DNA of 5,437 nucleotides from Ruminococcaceae bacterium UBA5401 (GTDB taxonomy: Bacteria; Bacillota; Clostridia; Oscillospirales; Acutalibacteraceae). The notes beneath the pieces were generated by a model that was not told the origin of the DNA, ran no database searches, and saw nothing but the letters and a program-made list of their open reading frames with translations. The stretch lies in the NCBI GenBank assembly GCA_002409675.1, contig DHOB01000025.1, forward strand, positions 21,144-26,580, written 5' to 3'. The position numbers and the translations under genes were made by a program. How positions within the stretch are numbered: position 1 is the stretch's first letter; the number at the start of each line of letters is the position of its first letter. Below, one piece after another: positions 1 through 5,437 of this stretch.

Positions 1-2319
1 TTTGAGGCGTTCACGCAGAAAAACAGTTCCGCGGACCTGAACGCCTATTTTGCGGAGGCCGAAAAGCGCCCGCCCCTTGTGGAGGCGGAAAAGCCGGACG
101 TCGCCATCGAGCCGGAAAAAGCCGCCGCTTCCCCCGCCAAAAAGGCGGCGGCCCCCGCGGCCAAGGCCGCGCGCAGGCAGCCCGCCCCGCAGAACGGGCG
201 CAGGGCGGCCCCCCAGCAGCAGCACGGCGCCCAGGCCGCGCCGGCCGCCCGGCAGGACCGCCGGCACCGCCAGCCCGCCCAGAAGCGCCCGAAGCCGCAG
301 CAGTCCCTGCGGATGGAATCCTCCGGCACCGCCGTGCGCCCGGCGGGCAGGATTGTGGACACGCACGCCTCGCATGTGGAGCTGGACCGCTACAATGAAA
401 AATACGACCGCCTGGCGTCCGAGAAAATCCGCCCGAACGACAACATCGTCAAAAAGCAGAAGCTCACGCAGCGCAGCAGCCAGTACCGCCGCGGGCGCCG
501 CCGCTACTCCCACAGGGAGACGGAGGCCCAGCGCCTGCGCCGCATCGCGATGGAGCGCAAGAACAAGCCCATCACGGTGCAGATTCCGGAGCAGATCACC
601 GTCGGCGAGCTGGCGATGCGCCTGAAGGCCACGGCGGCCGAAGTCATCAAGAAGCTGATGAACCTCGGCGTGTTCAAGGCGGTCAACGACGAGATCGACT
701 TCGACACGGCCTCGCTCGTCGCCATGGAGTTCCATGCGAAGGTGAAGAAGGAAGTCGTCGTGACCATCGAGGACCGCATCATCGACGACAGCGAGGACAA
801 GGACACCAACCTGGCTCCGCGCGCGCCGGTGGTGGTCGTGATGGGCCACGTGGACCACGGCAAGACCTCGCTGCTCGACGCCATCCGCCACACCAACGTG
901 ACCGCTACCGAGCAGGGCGGCATCACGCAGCACATCGGCGCCTACCAGGTCAGGGCCGGCGGGCGCGACATCACGTTCCTCGACACGCCGGGCCACGAGG
1001 CCTTCACCACCATGCGCGCGAGGGGCGCGCAGGTCACGGACATCGCCGTGCTGGTCGTCGCGGCCGACGACGGCATCATGCCCCAGACCATCGAGGCCAT
1101 CCACCACGCGAAGGCCGCCAAGGTCTCCATCATCGTCGCCATCAACAAGATGGATAAGCCGGGCGCGAACCCGCAGCGGGTGATGGAGCAGCTCACGAAA
1201 TACGAGCTGGTCCCGGAGGAATGGGGCGGCGACACCCCGTGCGTAAAGGTTTCCGCCGTGAAGAAGACCGGCCTCAAAGAGCTGCTGGACACCATCCTGC
1301 TGGTGGCCGACCTCAAGGAGCTGAAGGCCAACCCCGGCCGCGCCGGAAAAGGGACGGTCCTCGAAGCCAGGCTCGACAAGGGCCGCGGACCCGTGGCAAC
1401 CATGCTGGTGCAGAACGGCACCCTGCACGTCGGCGACATCCTGGTGGCCGGGACGACCGTCGGGAAAGTCCGCGCGATGGCGAACGAGAACGGCAAGCCC
1501 ATCCAGTCCGCGGGGCCGAGCGTCCCGGTCGAGATCACGGGGCTGGACGACGTGCCCCAGGCCGGCGACAAGTTCGACGCCGTGACCGACGAGCGCCTCG
1601 CGCGCGAGCTGGTCGCGCAGCGCCGCAGCGCGCAGAAGGAAAAGAAGTTCAACGCCCGCACGAAGGTCACGCTCGACAACCTGTTCGAGCAGATGCAGAA
1701 GGGCGACATGAAGGAGCTGCAGCTCGTCGTCAAGGCGGACGTGCAGGGCTCCGTGGAGGCCGTGTGCCAGTCGCTGGAGAAGCTGAGCAACGACGAGGCC
1801 CGCGTGGACATCATCCACAGCGGCGTCGGCGCCATCAACGAATCCGACGTGATGCTGGCCGCGGCGTCGAACGCCATCATCGTCGGCTTCAACGTGCGGC
1901 CGGACCCCGTCGCCGAAGAGAACGCCAAGCGCGACGGCGTGGAGCTGCGCCTGTACCGCGTGATTTACGACTGCATCAACGAGATCGGCGCCGCCCTCAA
2001 GGGCATGCTGGCCCCGAAGGTGCGCGAGGTGTCCCTCGGCCGCGCGGAGGTCCGGCAGGTGTACCGCATCAGCAGCGTGGGCACCATCGCGGGCGCGCAC
2101 GTGCTCAGCGGCAAGGTCGCCCGCAACGCGAAAATCCGCGTGGTGCGCGACGGCACCGTGCTGGCCGAGGACAGCATCGCCTCGCTCAAGCGCTTCAAGG
2201 ACGATGCGAAGGAAGTGCTGGAGGGGTACGACTGCGGCATCGGCCTCGAAAAATACAACGATATCCGCGAAGGCGACATCTTTGAGGCCTTCACGATGGA
2301 AGAATACAAGGAAGAATAA
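1..2319 (+). CDS. infB: Translation initiation factor IF-2 (5'-truncated by window edge)
   Basis: This is the GTPase that places fMet-tRNA on the 30S subunit and promotes 50S joining; it is cytoplasmic. The frame is open from base 1 to TAA at 2317-2319, giving 772 visible residues. The first residues (FEAFTQKNS...YFAEAEK) resemble the end of a clostridial IF2 N-terminal domain, so the true start lies upstream; a GTG at 79 is not a credible start. Order in visible numbering: N-domain remnant 1-30; Ala/Pro/Arg/Gln-rich linker about 41-101; conserved basic stretch about 115-188; IF2_N about 190-252; G domain about 275-445; beta-barrel domain II from about 449; domain III about 570-670; C-terminal tRNA-binding domain from about 680. 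All G motifs are intact: G1 GHVDHGKT at 282, G2 GGIT at 306, G3 DTPGH at 328, G4 NKMD at 382, G5 SA at 418. GYDCG at 742-746 matches the C-terminal GYECG signature with a conservative E-to-D change. Identification is secure. Confidence 0.98.
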   Translation, partial: FEAFTQKNSSADLNAYFAEAEKRPPLVEAEKPDVAIEPEKAAASPAKKAAAPAAKAARRQPAPQNGRRAAPQQQHGAQAAPAARQDRRHRQPAQKRPKPQQSLRMESSGTAVRPAGRIVDTHASHVELDRYNEKYDRLASEKIRPNDNIVKKQKLTQRSSQYRRGRRRYSHRETEAQRLRRIAMERKNKPITVQIPEQITVGELAMRLKATAAEVIKKLMNLGVFKAVNDEIDFDTASLVAMEFHAKVKKEVVVTIEDRIIDDSEDKDTNLAPRAPVVVVMGHVDHGKTSLLDAIRHTNVTATEQGGITQHIGAYQVRAGGRDITFLDTPGHEAFTTMRARGAQVTDIAVLVVAADDGIMPQTIEAIHHAKAAKVSIIVAINKMDKPGANPQRVMEQLTKYELVPEEWGGDTPCVKVSAVKKTGLKELLDTILLVADLKELKANPGRAGKGTVLEARLDKGRGPVATMLVQNGTLHVGDILVAGTTVGKVRAMANENGKPIQSAGPSVPVEITGLDDVPQAGDKFDAVTDERLARELVAQRRSAQKEKKFNARTKVTLDNLFEQMQKGDMKELQLVVKADVQGSVEAVCQSLEKLSNDEARVDIIHSGVGAINESDVMLAAASNAIIVGFNVRPDPVAEENAKRDGVELRLYRVIYDCINEIGAALKGMLAPKVREVSLGRAEVRQVYRISSVGTIAGAHVLSGKVARNAKIRVVRDGTVLAEDSIASLKRFKDDAKEVLEGYDCGIGLEKYNDIREGDIFEAFTMEEYKEE
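121..303 (+). other. Low-complexity basic Ala/Pro/Gln linker inside IF2
   Basis: Codons 41-101 of the visible infB frame encode a 61-residue stretch with about 20 Ala, 14 Lys/Arg, 11 Gln and 9 Pro, and only one acidic residue. It separates the N-terminal domain remnant from the conserved part of IF2. Linkers of this kind are normal and highly variable between species in bacterial IF2, and this one is probably disordered. The composition suggests RNA or ribosome contact, but that is inference. Confidence 0.8.
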
Positions 2320-2321
2320 GC

Positions 2322-2341
2322 GCGCGGCCGCACGGCCGCGC
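2322..2341 (+). repeat. Perfect inverted repeat / hairpin between infB and rbfA
   Basis: The arms GCGCGGCCG (2322-2330) and CGGCCGCGC (2333-2341) are exact reverse complements separated by CA. A realistic fold is an 8-bp all-G/C stem with a GCAC tetraloop. It begins 2 nt after the infB stop codon and ends 1 nt before the rbfA Shine-Dalgarno. No T-run follows, so it does not look like an intrinsic terminator. It may act as an RNA-processing or stability element, or influence rbfA translation. The repeat is seen directly; any function is inferred. Confidence 0.75.
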
Positions 2342-2342
2342 A

Positions 2343-2348
2343 GGGAGG
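2343..2348 (+). promoter_or_regulatory. Shine-Dalgarno of rbfA
   Basis: GGGAGG lies 10 nt upstream of the ATG at 2359. A second purine patch, GAAGGA at 2351-2356, is too close to the start to work well. The site supports the rbfA start and shows that this gene has its own initiation signal, unlike truB downstream. It directly abuts the base of the 2322-2341 hairpin, so ribosome access could depend on that structure. Confidence 0.75.
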
Positions 2349-2358
2349 CTGAAGGAAA

Positions 2359-2730
2359 ATGGCAGGCCACAGGCTGGGCCGCATCACCGAGGACATCAAG
2401 CGGGAGCTCACCGCAATTTTCCGCAAGCTGAAGGACCCGCGGGTGCAGGGGCTCATCAGCATTGTGCGGGTGGAGGTTTCGGGCGACCTCTCGTACTGCA
2501 CCGTCTATATCAGCGCGATGGAGGGGATGGAGCGCGCGAAAGACGCCGTCGCCGGGCTGAAATCGGCCTCCGGCTTCATCCGGCACGAGCTGGGCTCCCG
2601 CCTGCCGCTGCGCAAGGTGCCGGAGCTCTCTTTCCGCGCGACGGATTCCATCGAGTACAGCGCGAACATCTCGCGCATCATCGACGAGCTGAAAGACGAG
2701 AAAAAGGGGGAGCGGCATGGGCAGCCTTGA
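2359..2730 (+). CDS. rbfA: 30S ribosome-binding factor RbfA
   Basis: RbfA is a small KH-fold protein that binds the 30S subunit near 16S rRNA helix 1 and assists late maturation of the 5' end of 16S rRNA. At 123 residues it has the usual size (about 115-135). The N-terminal segment (GRITEDIKREL, 7-17) matches the family start. The central DPRVQGLISIVRVEVSGDLS (26-45) and TVYIS (48-52) match the typical DPR...VTxVxVSxDLxxAxVYxS block. The late PELSFRATDSIEYSANI (88-104) matches the PEL.F..D.S.EY...I block. The ATG has a good Shine-Dalgarno. The gene sits 39 nt after infB, and its last 14 nt overlap the next gene. The tail after about residue 112 is Lys/Glu-rich and probably flexible. No key element is missing. 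Confidence 0.96.
   Translation: MAGHRLGRITEDIKRELTAIFRKLKDPRVQGLISIVRVEVSGDLSYCTVYISAMEGMERAKDAVAGLKSASGFIRHELGSRLPLRKVPELSFRATDSIEYSANISRIIDELKDEKKGERHGQP
2706..2712 (+). promoter_or_regulatory. Shine-Dalgarno of the nrnA-type gene
   Basis: GGGGGAG lies inside the 3' end of rbfA, 4 nt before the ATG at 2717. It is short-spaced but purine-rich and selects this start, which gives a protein with the expected N terminus. Being embedded in rbfA, it fits translation coupled to termination of rbfA. Confidence 0.6.
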
Positions 2731-3673
2731 CGAAGCGGCGGCGATGCTGCGCGGCGCGCAGCGGGTCGTGATCCTGAGCCACAAGTCGCCCGACGGCGAC
2801 ACGCTGGGCGCGGCCAGCGCCCTGTGCCGCGCCCTGCGGCGGCTGGGCAAGCGCGCCGCCGTGCGGTGCTCCGACCCCATCGGGCCAAAGTACCGCTTTC
2901 TGTTCGAGGGCCTGCCGGACGAGACCTTTGAGCCGGACCTGGTGGCCGCGGTGGACATCGCCGACGAAAAGCTCTTCGGCGAGCCGCTGCTCGCGCGCTA
3001 CGGCGGGAAGGTGGACCTGTGCGTGGACCACCACCCCTCCAACACGGGATTCGCCCGCCTGAACGTCGTGAACCCGAAGGCGGCCGCCGCCTGCGAAGTG
3101 ATTTTCGCGCTGCTCAAAAAGATGGGCGCGCCAATCGACCGGCCCGTCGCACTGGCGCTCTACACGGGCATCACGACGGACACCGGCTGCTTCAAATACA
3201 CCAACGTGACGCCCGCGACCTACCGCATCGCGGCGGACCTGGTGGAGACGGGCATCGACGCGCCGGCCGTCAACCGCGCGATGTTCGACACCAAGAGCCG
3301 CGCCCGGCTGGAGATGGAGCGCCGCGTGCTGGACTCCATCCGCTACGAGTGCGGCGGCAAAGTCGCGCTCATCAAAATCACAAAACAGATGGTCGCCGAG
3401 ACCGGCGCGACGGAGGACGACCTGGACGGCCTTGCGAGCATCCCGCGCGAGATTGAGGGCGTGCTGGTCGGCGTCACGCTGCGCGAGAAGGGCGGCGGCG
3501 AGTGGAAGGTCTCGCTGCGCGCCCGCGACCCGGCGAACGCCTCGCAGATCTGCGCGAAGTTCGGCGGCGGCGGGCACAGGGGCGCCGCGGGCTGCAGCCT
3601 GCGCATGCCCCCGGACGAAGCGGAGCGCCGGCTTCTCGCCGCCGTGCGCGAGTCGCTGGCAGCGGGCGCATGA
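2717..3673 (+). CDS. nrnA: DHH/DHHA1 phosphoesterase, NrnA-type oligoribonuclease/pAp phosphatase
   Basis: NrnA-type enzymes degrade 2-5 nt RNAs and dephosphorylate pAp in the cytoplasm, using Mn2+ held by the DHH domain. The protein has 318 residues, normal for the stand-alone family. Metal-ligand motifs are present: H22..P25-D26-G27-D28 (HxxPDGDxxG), D80 (VDIAD), D104-H105-H106 with the following N109 (DHHPSN), and D155 (TDTGCF). The C-terminal DHHA1 domain carries the substrate-binding GGGHRGAAG at 284-292. Nothing essential is lost. The gene overlaps rbfA by 14 nt and truB by 4 nt, as in clostridial operons where a DHH protein sits between them. Some relatives of this architecture (DhhP/Pde2) hydrolyse linear pApA or c-di-AMP, so the exact substrate is not settled by sequence alone. 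There is no membrane or PAS segment, so it is not GdpP. Confidence 0.92.
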   Translation: MGSLDEAAAMLRGAQRVVILSHKSPDGDTLGAASALCRALRRLGKRAAVRCSDPIGPKYRFLFEGLPDETFEPDLVAAVDIADEKLFGEPLLARYGGKVDLCVDHHPSNTGFARLNVVNPKAAAACEVIFALLKKMGAPIDRPVALALYTGITTDTGCFKYTNVTPATYRIAADLVETGIDAPAVNRAMFDTKSRARLEMERRVLDSIRYECGGKVALIKITKQMVAETGATEDDLDGLASIPREIEGVLVGVTLREKGGGEWKVSLRARDPANASQICAKFGGGGHRGAAGCSLRMPPDEAERRLLAAVRESLAAGA

Positions 3674-4602
3674 ACGGGGTTATCGTGGTGGACAAGCCCG
3701 CCGGGTTTACATCGTTCGACGTGGTGGCCGTGATGCGGGGCGTCTGCCGGGAGCGGAAAATCGGCCACACGGGCACGCTGGACCCGATGGCGACGGGCGT
3801 GCTGCCGCTGCTGCTGGGCACGGCGACCCGCGCCGCCCCGCTGCTGGAGAACACCGACAAGGAGTACGAGGCCGGCTTCCGCCTGGGCTTTGCCACCGAC
3901 ACGCAGGACACGACCGGAAAAGTCGTCGAGCGCAGCGATGCCCGGGTTTCGGAAAGCCGGCTGCGCGCCGCGCTGCCCCGCTTCCGCGGGGAGCTGCAGC
4001 AGACGCCGCCGATGTATTCCGCCGTGCGGGTGGGCGGCCGCCGGCTCTACGAGCTTGCCCGCAGGGGCGTGCAGGTGGAGCGCAGGGCGCGCGGCGTAAC
4101 GATTTACCGGCTGGAGCTGCTCGGATTCGACGAAAGGTCGCAGAGCGGCAGGCTGGCCGTTTCGTGCTCGAAGGGCACGTATATCCGCACGCTCTGCGCG
4201 GATATCGGCCGCGCGCTGGGCACCTGCGGGGCGATGTCTTCGCTGCGCCGCACGCGGGCGTCGGGCTTCTCGCTCGCCGGCGCCGTCACGCCGGAGCAGG
4301 CGCGCGCCCTGGCGGAAGAGGGCCGCCTGGGCGAGTGCCTGCGGCCGGTGGAGTGCCTGTTCCCCTCCAGCCCGCGGGTGCGCGTGAGCGCGGCGCAGGC
4401 GGCGCGCTTTTTGAACGGCGGCGCGCTCGACCTGTGCCGCACCCCCCTGCGCGGGCAGGCGCCGCCGGAGGGGGCGCGGTACCGCGTCTGCTCGCCGGAG
4501 GGGGCGTTCCTCGGCCTGGGCGAGGCGCGGGACGGAAAGCTGCGCGTCCTGCGGCTGTTTTGGGGGAATGAATCCGCCGCCTTGGGAGAGAATAACGGAT
4601 GA
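3670..4602 (+). CDS. truB: tRNA pseudouridine-55 synthase TruB
   Basis: TruB isomerises U55 to pseudouridine in the T-loop of elongator tRNAs and also acts as a tRNA chaperone. The protein has 310 residues, typical for the family. The start at 3670 gives the canonical MNGVIVVDKPAGFTSFDVV opening; the frame is open further upstream, but that part is nrnA in another frame. The catalytic Asp is D38 in GHTGTLDPMATGVLP (32-46). Y66 in KEYE is the conserved active-site Tyr. QQTPPMYSAVRVGGRRLYELAR (110-131, quoted in part) and CSKGTYIRTLCADIG (166-180) are the other family blocks. A C-terminal PUA-like region occupies roughly 240-305. The ATG overlaps the nrnA stop as ATGA, and no clear Shine-Dalgarno precedes it, so translation probably depends on coupling. 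The 3' end overlaps ribF by 4 nt. Confidence 0.97.
   Translation: MNGVIVVDKPAGFTSFDVVAVMRGVCRERKIGHTGTLDPMATGVLPLLLGTATRAAPLLENTDKEYEAGFRLGFATDTQDTTGKVVERSDARVSESRLRAALPRFRGELQQTPPMYSAVRVGGRRLYELARRGVQVERRARGVTIYRLELLGFDERSQSGRLAVSCSKGTYIRTLCADIGRALGTCGAMSSLRRTRASGFSLAGAVTPEQARALAEEGRLGECLRPVECLFPSSPRVRVSAAQAARFLNGGALDLCRTPLRGQAPPEGARYRVCSPEGAFLGLGEARDGKLRVLRLFWGNESAALGENNG
4584..4588 (+). promoter_or_regulatory. Probable Shine-Dalgarno of ribF
   Basis: GGGAG within the purine-rich GGGAGAG (4584-4590) lies 10 nt before the ATG at 4599. It is inside the last codons of truB and supports the ribF start, which also forms an ATGA overlap with the truB stop codon. Confidence 0.55.
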
Positions 4603-5437
4603 AACTGTTTTACGACCTGACCCCGTCGGAGGAGGACTGCGCCGTGGCGCTCGGCAACTTCGATGGGCTGCACCTGGGGCATCAAAGGGTGCTGTCCCTC
4701 GCGCTGCAGGGCGCGGAAAACGGGCTGGCGCCCGCGGTGCTGACCTTCGACACCGCGCCGGCGGGCGGCCGCATCTTCCCGCAGAAGCGCAAGGTTGAGA
4801 TTCTGGAGCGCTTCGGCTTCCGGAAGCTCTATCTGCTGCATTTCGAGTCCCTCCGGGACATGACGGCGCAGGCGTTCGTGCGGGAGGTTCTGGCGGGCGT
4901 CTGCCGCGCGAAAAAAGCCTGCTGCGGCTTCAACTTCACGTTCGGCTGCGGCGGAAAGGCCGGCAGCGCGGAGCTTGCCCGGCTGTGCGCGCCGCTGCGG
5001 ATTGAGGCCGCGGTGGCCCCGCCGGTCCTGGCGGGCGGGGCGCCCGTCAGCTCCACCCGCATCCGCGGGCTGATTGCCGCCGGGCGCGTGGACGAGGCCG
5101 CCCGCCTGCTGCCCTGCCCGTTCGGCTACGAAACCCCCGTGCTGCCGGGCCGGCACCTCGGGCGCAGGCTGGGCGCCCCCACGCTGAACCAGCCCCTGCC
5201 CGAAGAGCTGGTGCGGCCGAAGTTCGGCGTCTATGTCTCCGCCGTCTATTTCGACGGCGCGGCCCACTGCGGCGTGACCAACGTGGGGGTGCGGCCCACG
5301 GTCGGCGCCCCCGCCGCCTTGGCGGAGACCTGGATGCCGGACTATGCGGGCGCCGACCTTTACGGCCGCACGGTGCGCGTGGACCTGCTCCGCTTTCTGC
5401 GGCCGGAGCGCCGCTTTGCGGGCCTGCCGGAACTGCG
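4599..5437 (+). CDS. ribF: Bifunctional riboflavin kinase/FMN adenylyltransferase (3'-truncated)
   Basis: RibF phosphorylates riboflavin to FMN and adenylylates FMN to FAD. There are 279 complete codons before the window ends; the family is usually about 300-315 residues, so roughly 25-35 are missing. The N-terminal FMN adenylyltransferase domain has the nucleotidyl-transferase GNFDGLHLGH (19-28, with H25 and H28), GFNFTFG (110-116) and SSTRIR (151-156). The C-terminal kinase domain has GRHLGRRLGAPTLNQ (184-198, PTxN motif), FGVYVS, TNVGVRPTVG, AETW and DLYG, ending in the conserved LRPERRF region. Two sites depart from consensus. The usual TF(D/E)PHP loop reads TFDTAP (49-54), losing the Pro-His pair. 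The His often found before the kinase glycine loop is Pro183. Both may be lineage features. There is no FMN riboswitch upstream, and the gene begins in a 4-nt overlap with truB, so it is transcribed with the translation genes. Confidence 0.95.
   Translation, partial: MKLFYDLTPSEEDCAVALGNFDGLHLGHQRVLSLALQGAENGLAPAVLTFDTAPAGGRIFPQKRKVEILERFGFRKLYLLHFESLRDMTAQAFVREVLAGVCRAKKACCGFNFTFGCGGKAGSAELARLCAPLRIEAAVAPPVLAGGAPVSSTRIRGLIAAGRVDEAARLLPCPFGYETPVLPGRHLGRRLGAPTLNQPLPEELVRPKFGVYVSAVYFDGAAHCGVTNVGVRPTVGAPAALAETWMPDYAGADLYGRTVRVDLLRFLRPERRFAGLPEL

Noticed and set aside
1..15. Near-identical 15-mer at the window start and at 2281-2295 (14 of 15 bases, both coding FEAFT)
   Set aside because: Each copy fits its own place in the IF2 family alignment (N-terminal domain and the C-terminal GDIxEAF block). 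The match is too short to imply duplication or a recombination site.
79..81. GTG as the start of infB
   Set aside because: The same frame is open back to base 1 and encodes residues that resemble clostridial IF2 N-terminal sequence, and no Shine-Dalgarno precedes the GTG.
313..315. Internal in-frame ATG (and another at 550) that could give shorter IF2 isoforms
   Set aside because: Internal starts are known in E. coli and B. subtilis infB, but neither ATG here has a visible Shine-Dalgarno.
942..1928. Long minus-strand frame opposite the infB GTPase domain, and similar ones at 2678-3577 and 504-935
   Set aside because: They mirror conserved coding sequence, have biased low-complexity composition and show no recognisable family motif.
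1221..2285. A 354-codon plus-strand frame inside infB
   Set aside because: It is an out-of-frame translation of a conserved IF2 region. The product is almost entirely Arg, Gly, Ala, His and Gln, with no domain and no separate start signal.
2322..2358. Rho-independent terminator after infB
   Set aside because: The hairpin is strong but is followed by CAGGGAGGCTGAAGG with no T-run, and the downstream genes appear to depend on read-through.
3502..3669. Possible 56-residue N-terminal extension of truB
   Set aside because: This stretch encodes the DHHA1 end of the nrnA-type gene in another frame. The extension is Arg-rich and unlike any TruB, whereas the ATG at 3670 gives the canonical family N terminus.
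4899..4949. Cysteine-rich stretch in RibF (C102, C108, C109, C117) as a metal site
   Set aside because: The spacing matches no common zinc or iron-sulfur motif, and the region aligns with the ordinary GxNFxFG segment of the adenylyltransferase domain.
4104..5267. A 387-codon open frame on the minus strand across truB and ribF
   Set aside because: Both plus-strand genes here have full family motifs. The minus-strand product is Arg/Ala/Pro-rich without a recognisable domain, as expected for an antisense shadow in DNA with few A/T-rich stop codons.

Overview
This window is an ordinary, tightly packed housekeeping segment from a high-GC bacterium, all on the + strand. It is the infB-rbfA-nrnA-truB-ribF part of the nusA/infB translation operon. 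By eye the sequence is about two thirds GC with strongly G/C-ending codons. The gene order, with a DHH/DHHA1 phosphoesterase between rbfA and truB, is known from Clostridia (Bacillota). The central IF2 N-terminal region (a DTHASHVELDRYNEKYD-like stretch before the IF2_N domain) and the PT[LI]N-Q form of the RibF kinase loop look to me, from memory, like an Oscillospiraceae/Ruminococcaceae gut anaerobe. That placement is inference, not a database result.

Layout: 1-2319 is infB (IF2), cut off at its 5' end by the window edge. 2320-2358 is the only intergenic gap, 39 nt, holding a perfect GC-rich inverted repeat followed by the rbfA Shine-Dalgarno. 2359-2730 is rbfA. 2717-3673 is an nrnA-type DHH phosphoesterase, overlapping rbfA by 14 nt. 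3670-4602 is truB, starting in an ATGA overlap with nrnA. 4599-5437 is ribF, starting in an ATGA overlap with truB and cut off at its 3' end by the window edge. No gene-free stretch exceeds 39 nt.

How the genes fit together: IF2 loads initiator tRNA on the 30S subunit, RbfA matures the 30S subunit, TruB makes the T-loop pseudouridine of tRNA, and NrnA recycles very short RNAs and pAp. RibF makes FMN and FAD and often ends this operon in Bacillota. The three consecutive gene overlaps imply one transcript with translational coupling from rbfA to ribF.

I found no tRNA or rRNA gene, mobile element, CRISPR array, internal promoter, riboswitch or intrinsic terminator. I see no undescribed system here. 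The points worth a second look are small: the infB-rbfA hairpin, two non-consensus positions in RibF, a basic low-complexity linker in IF2, and the apparent lack of a Shine-Dalgarno for truB.
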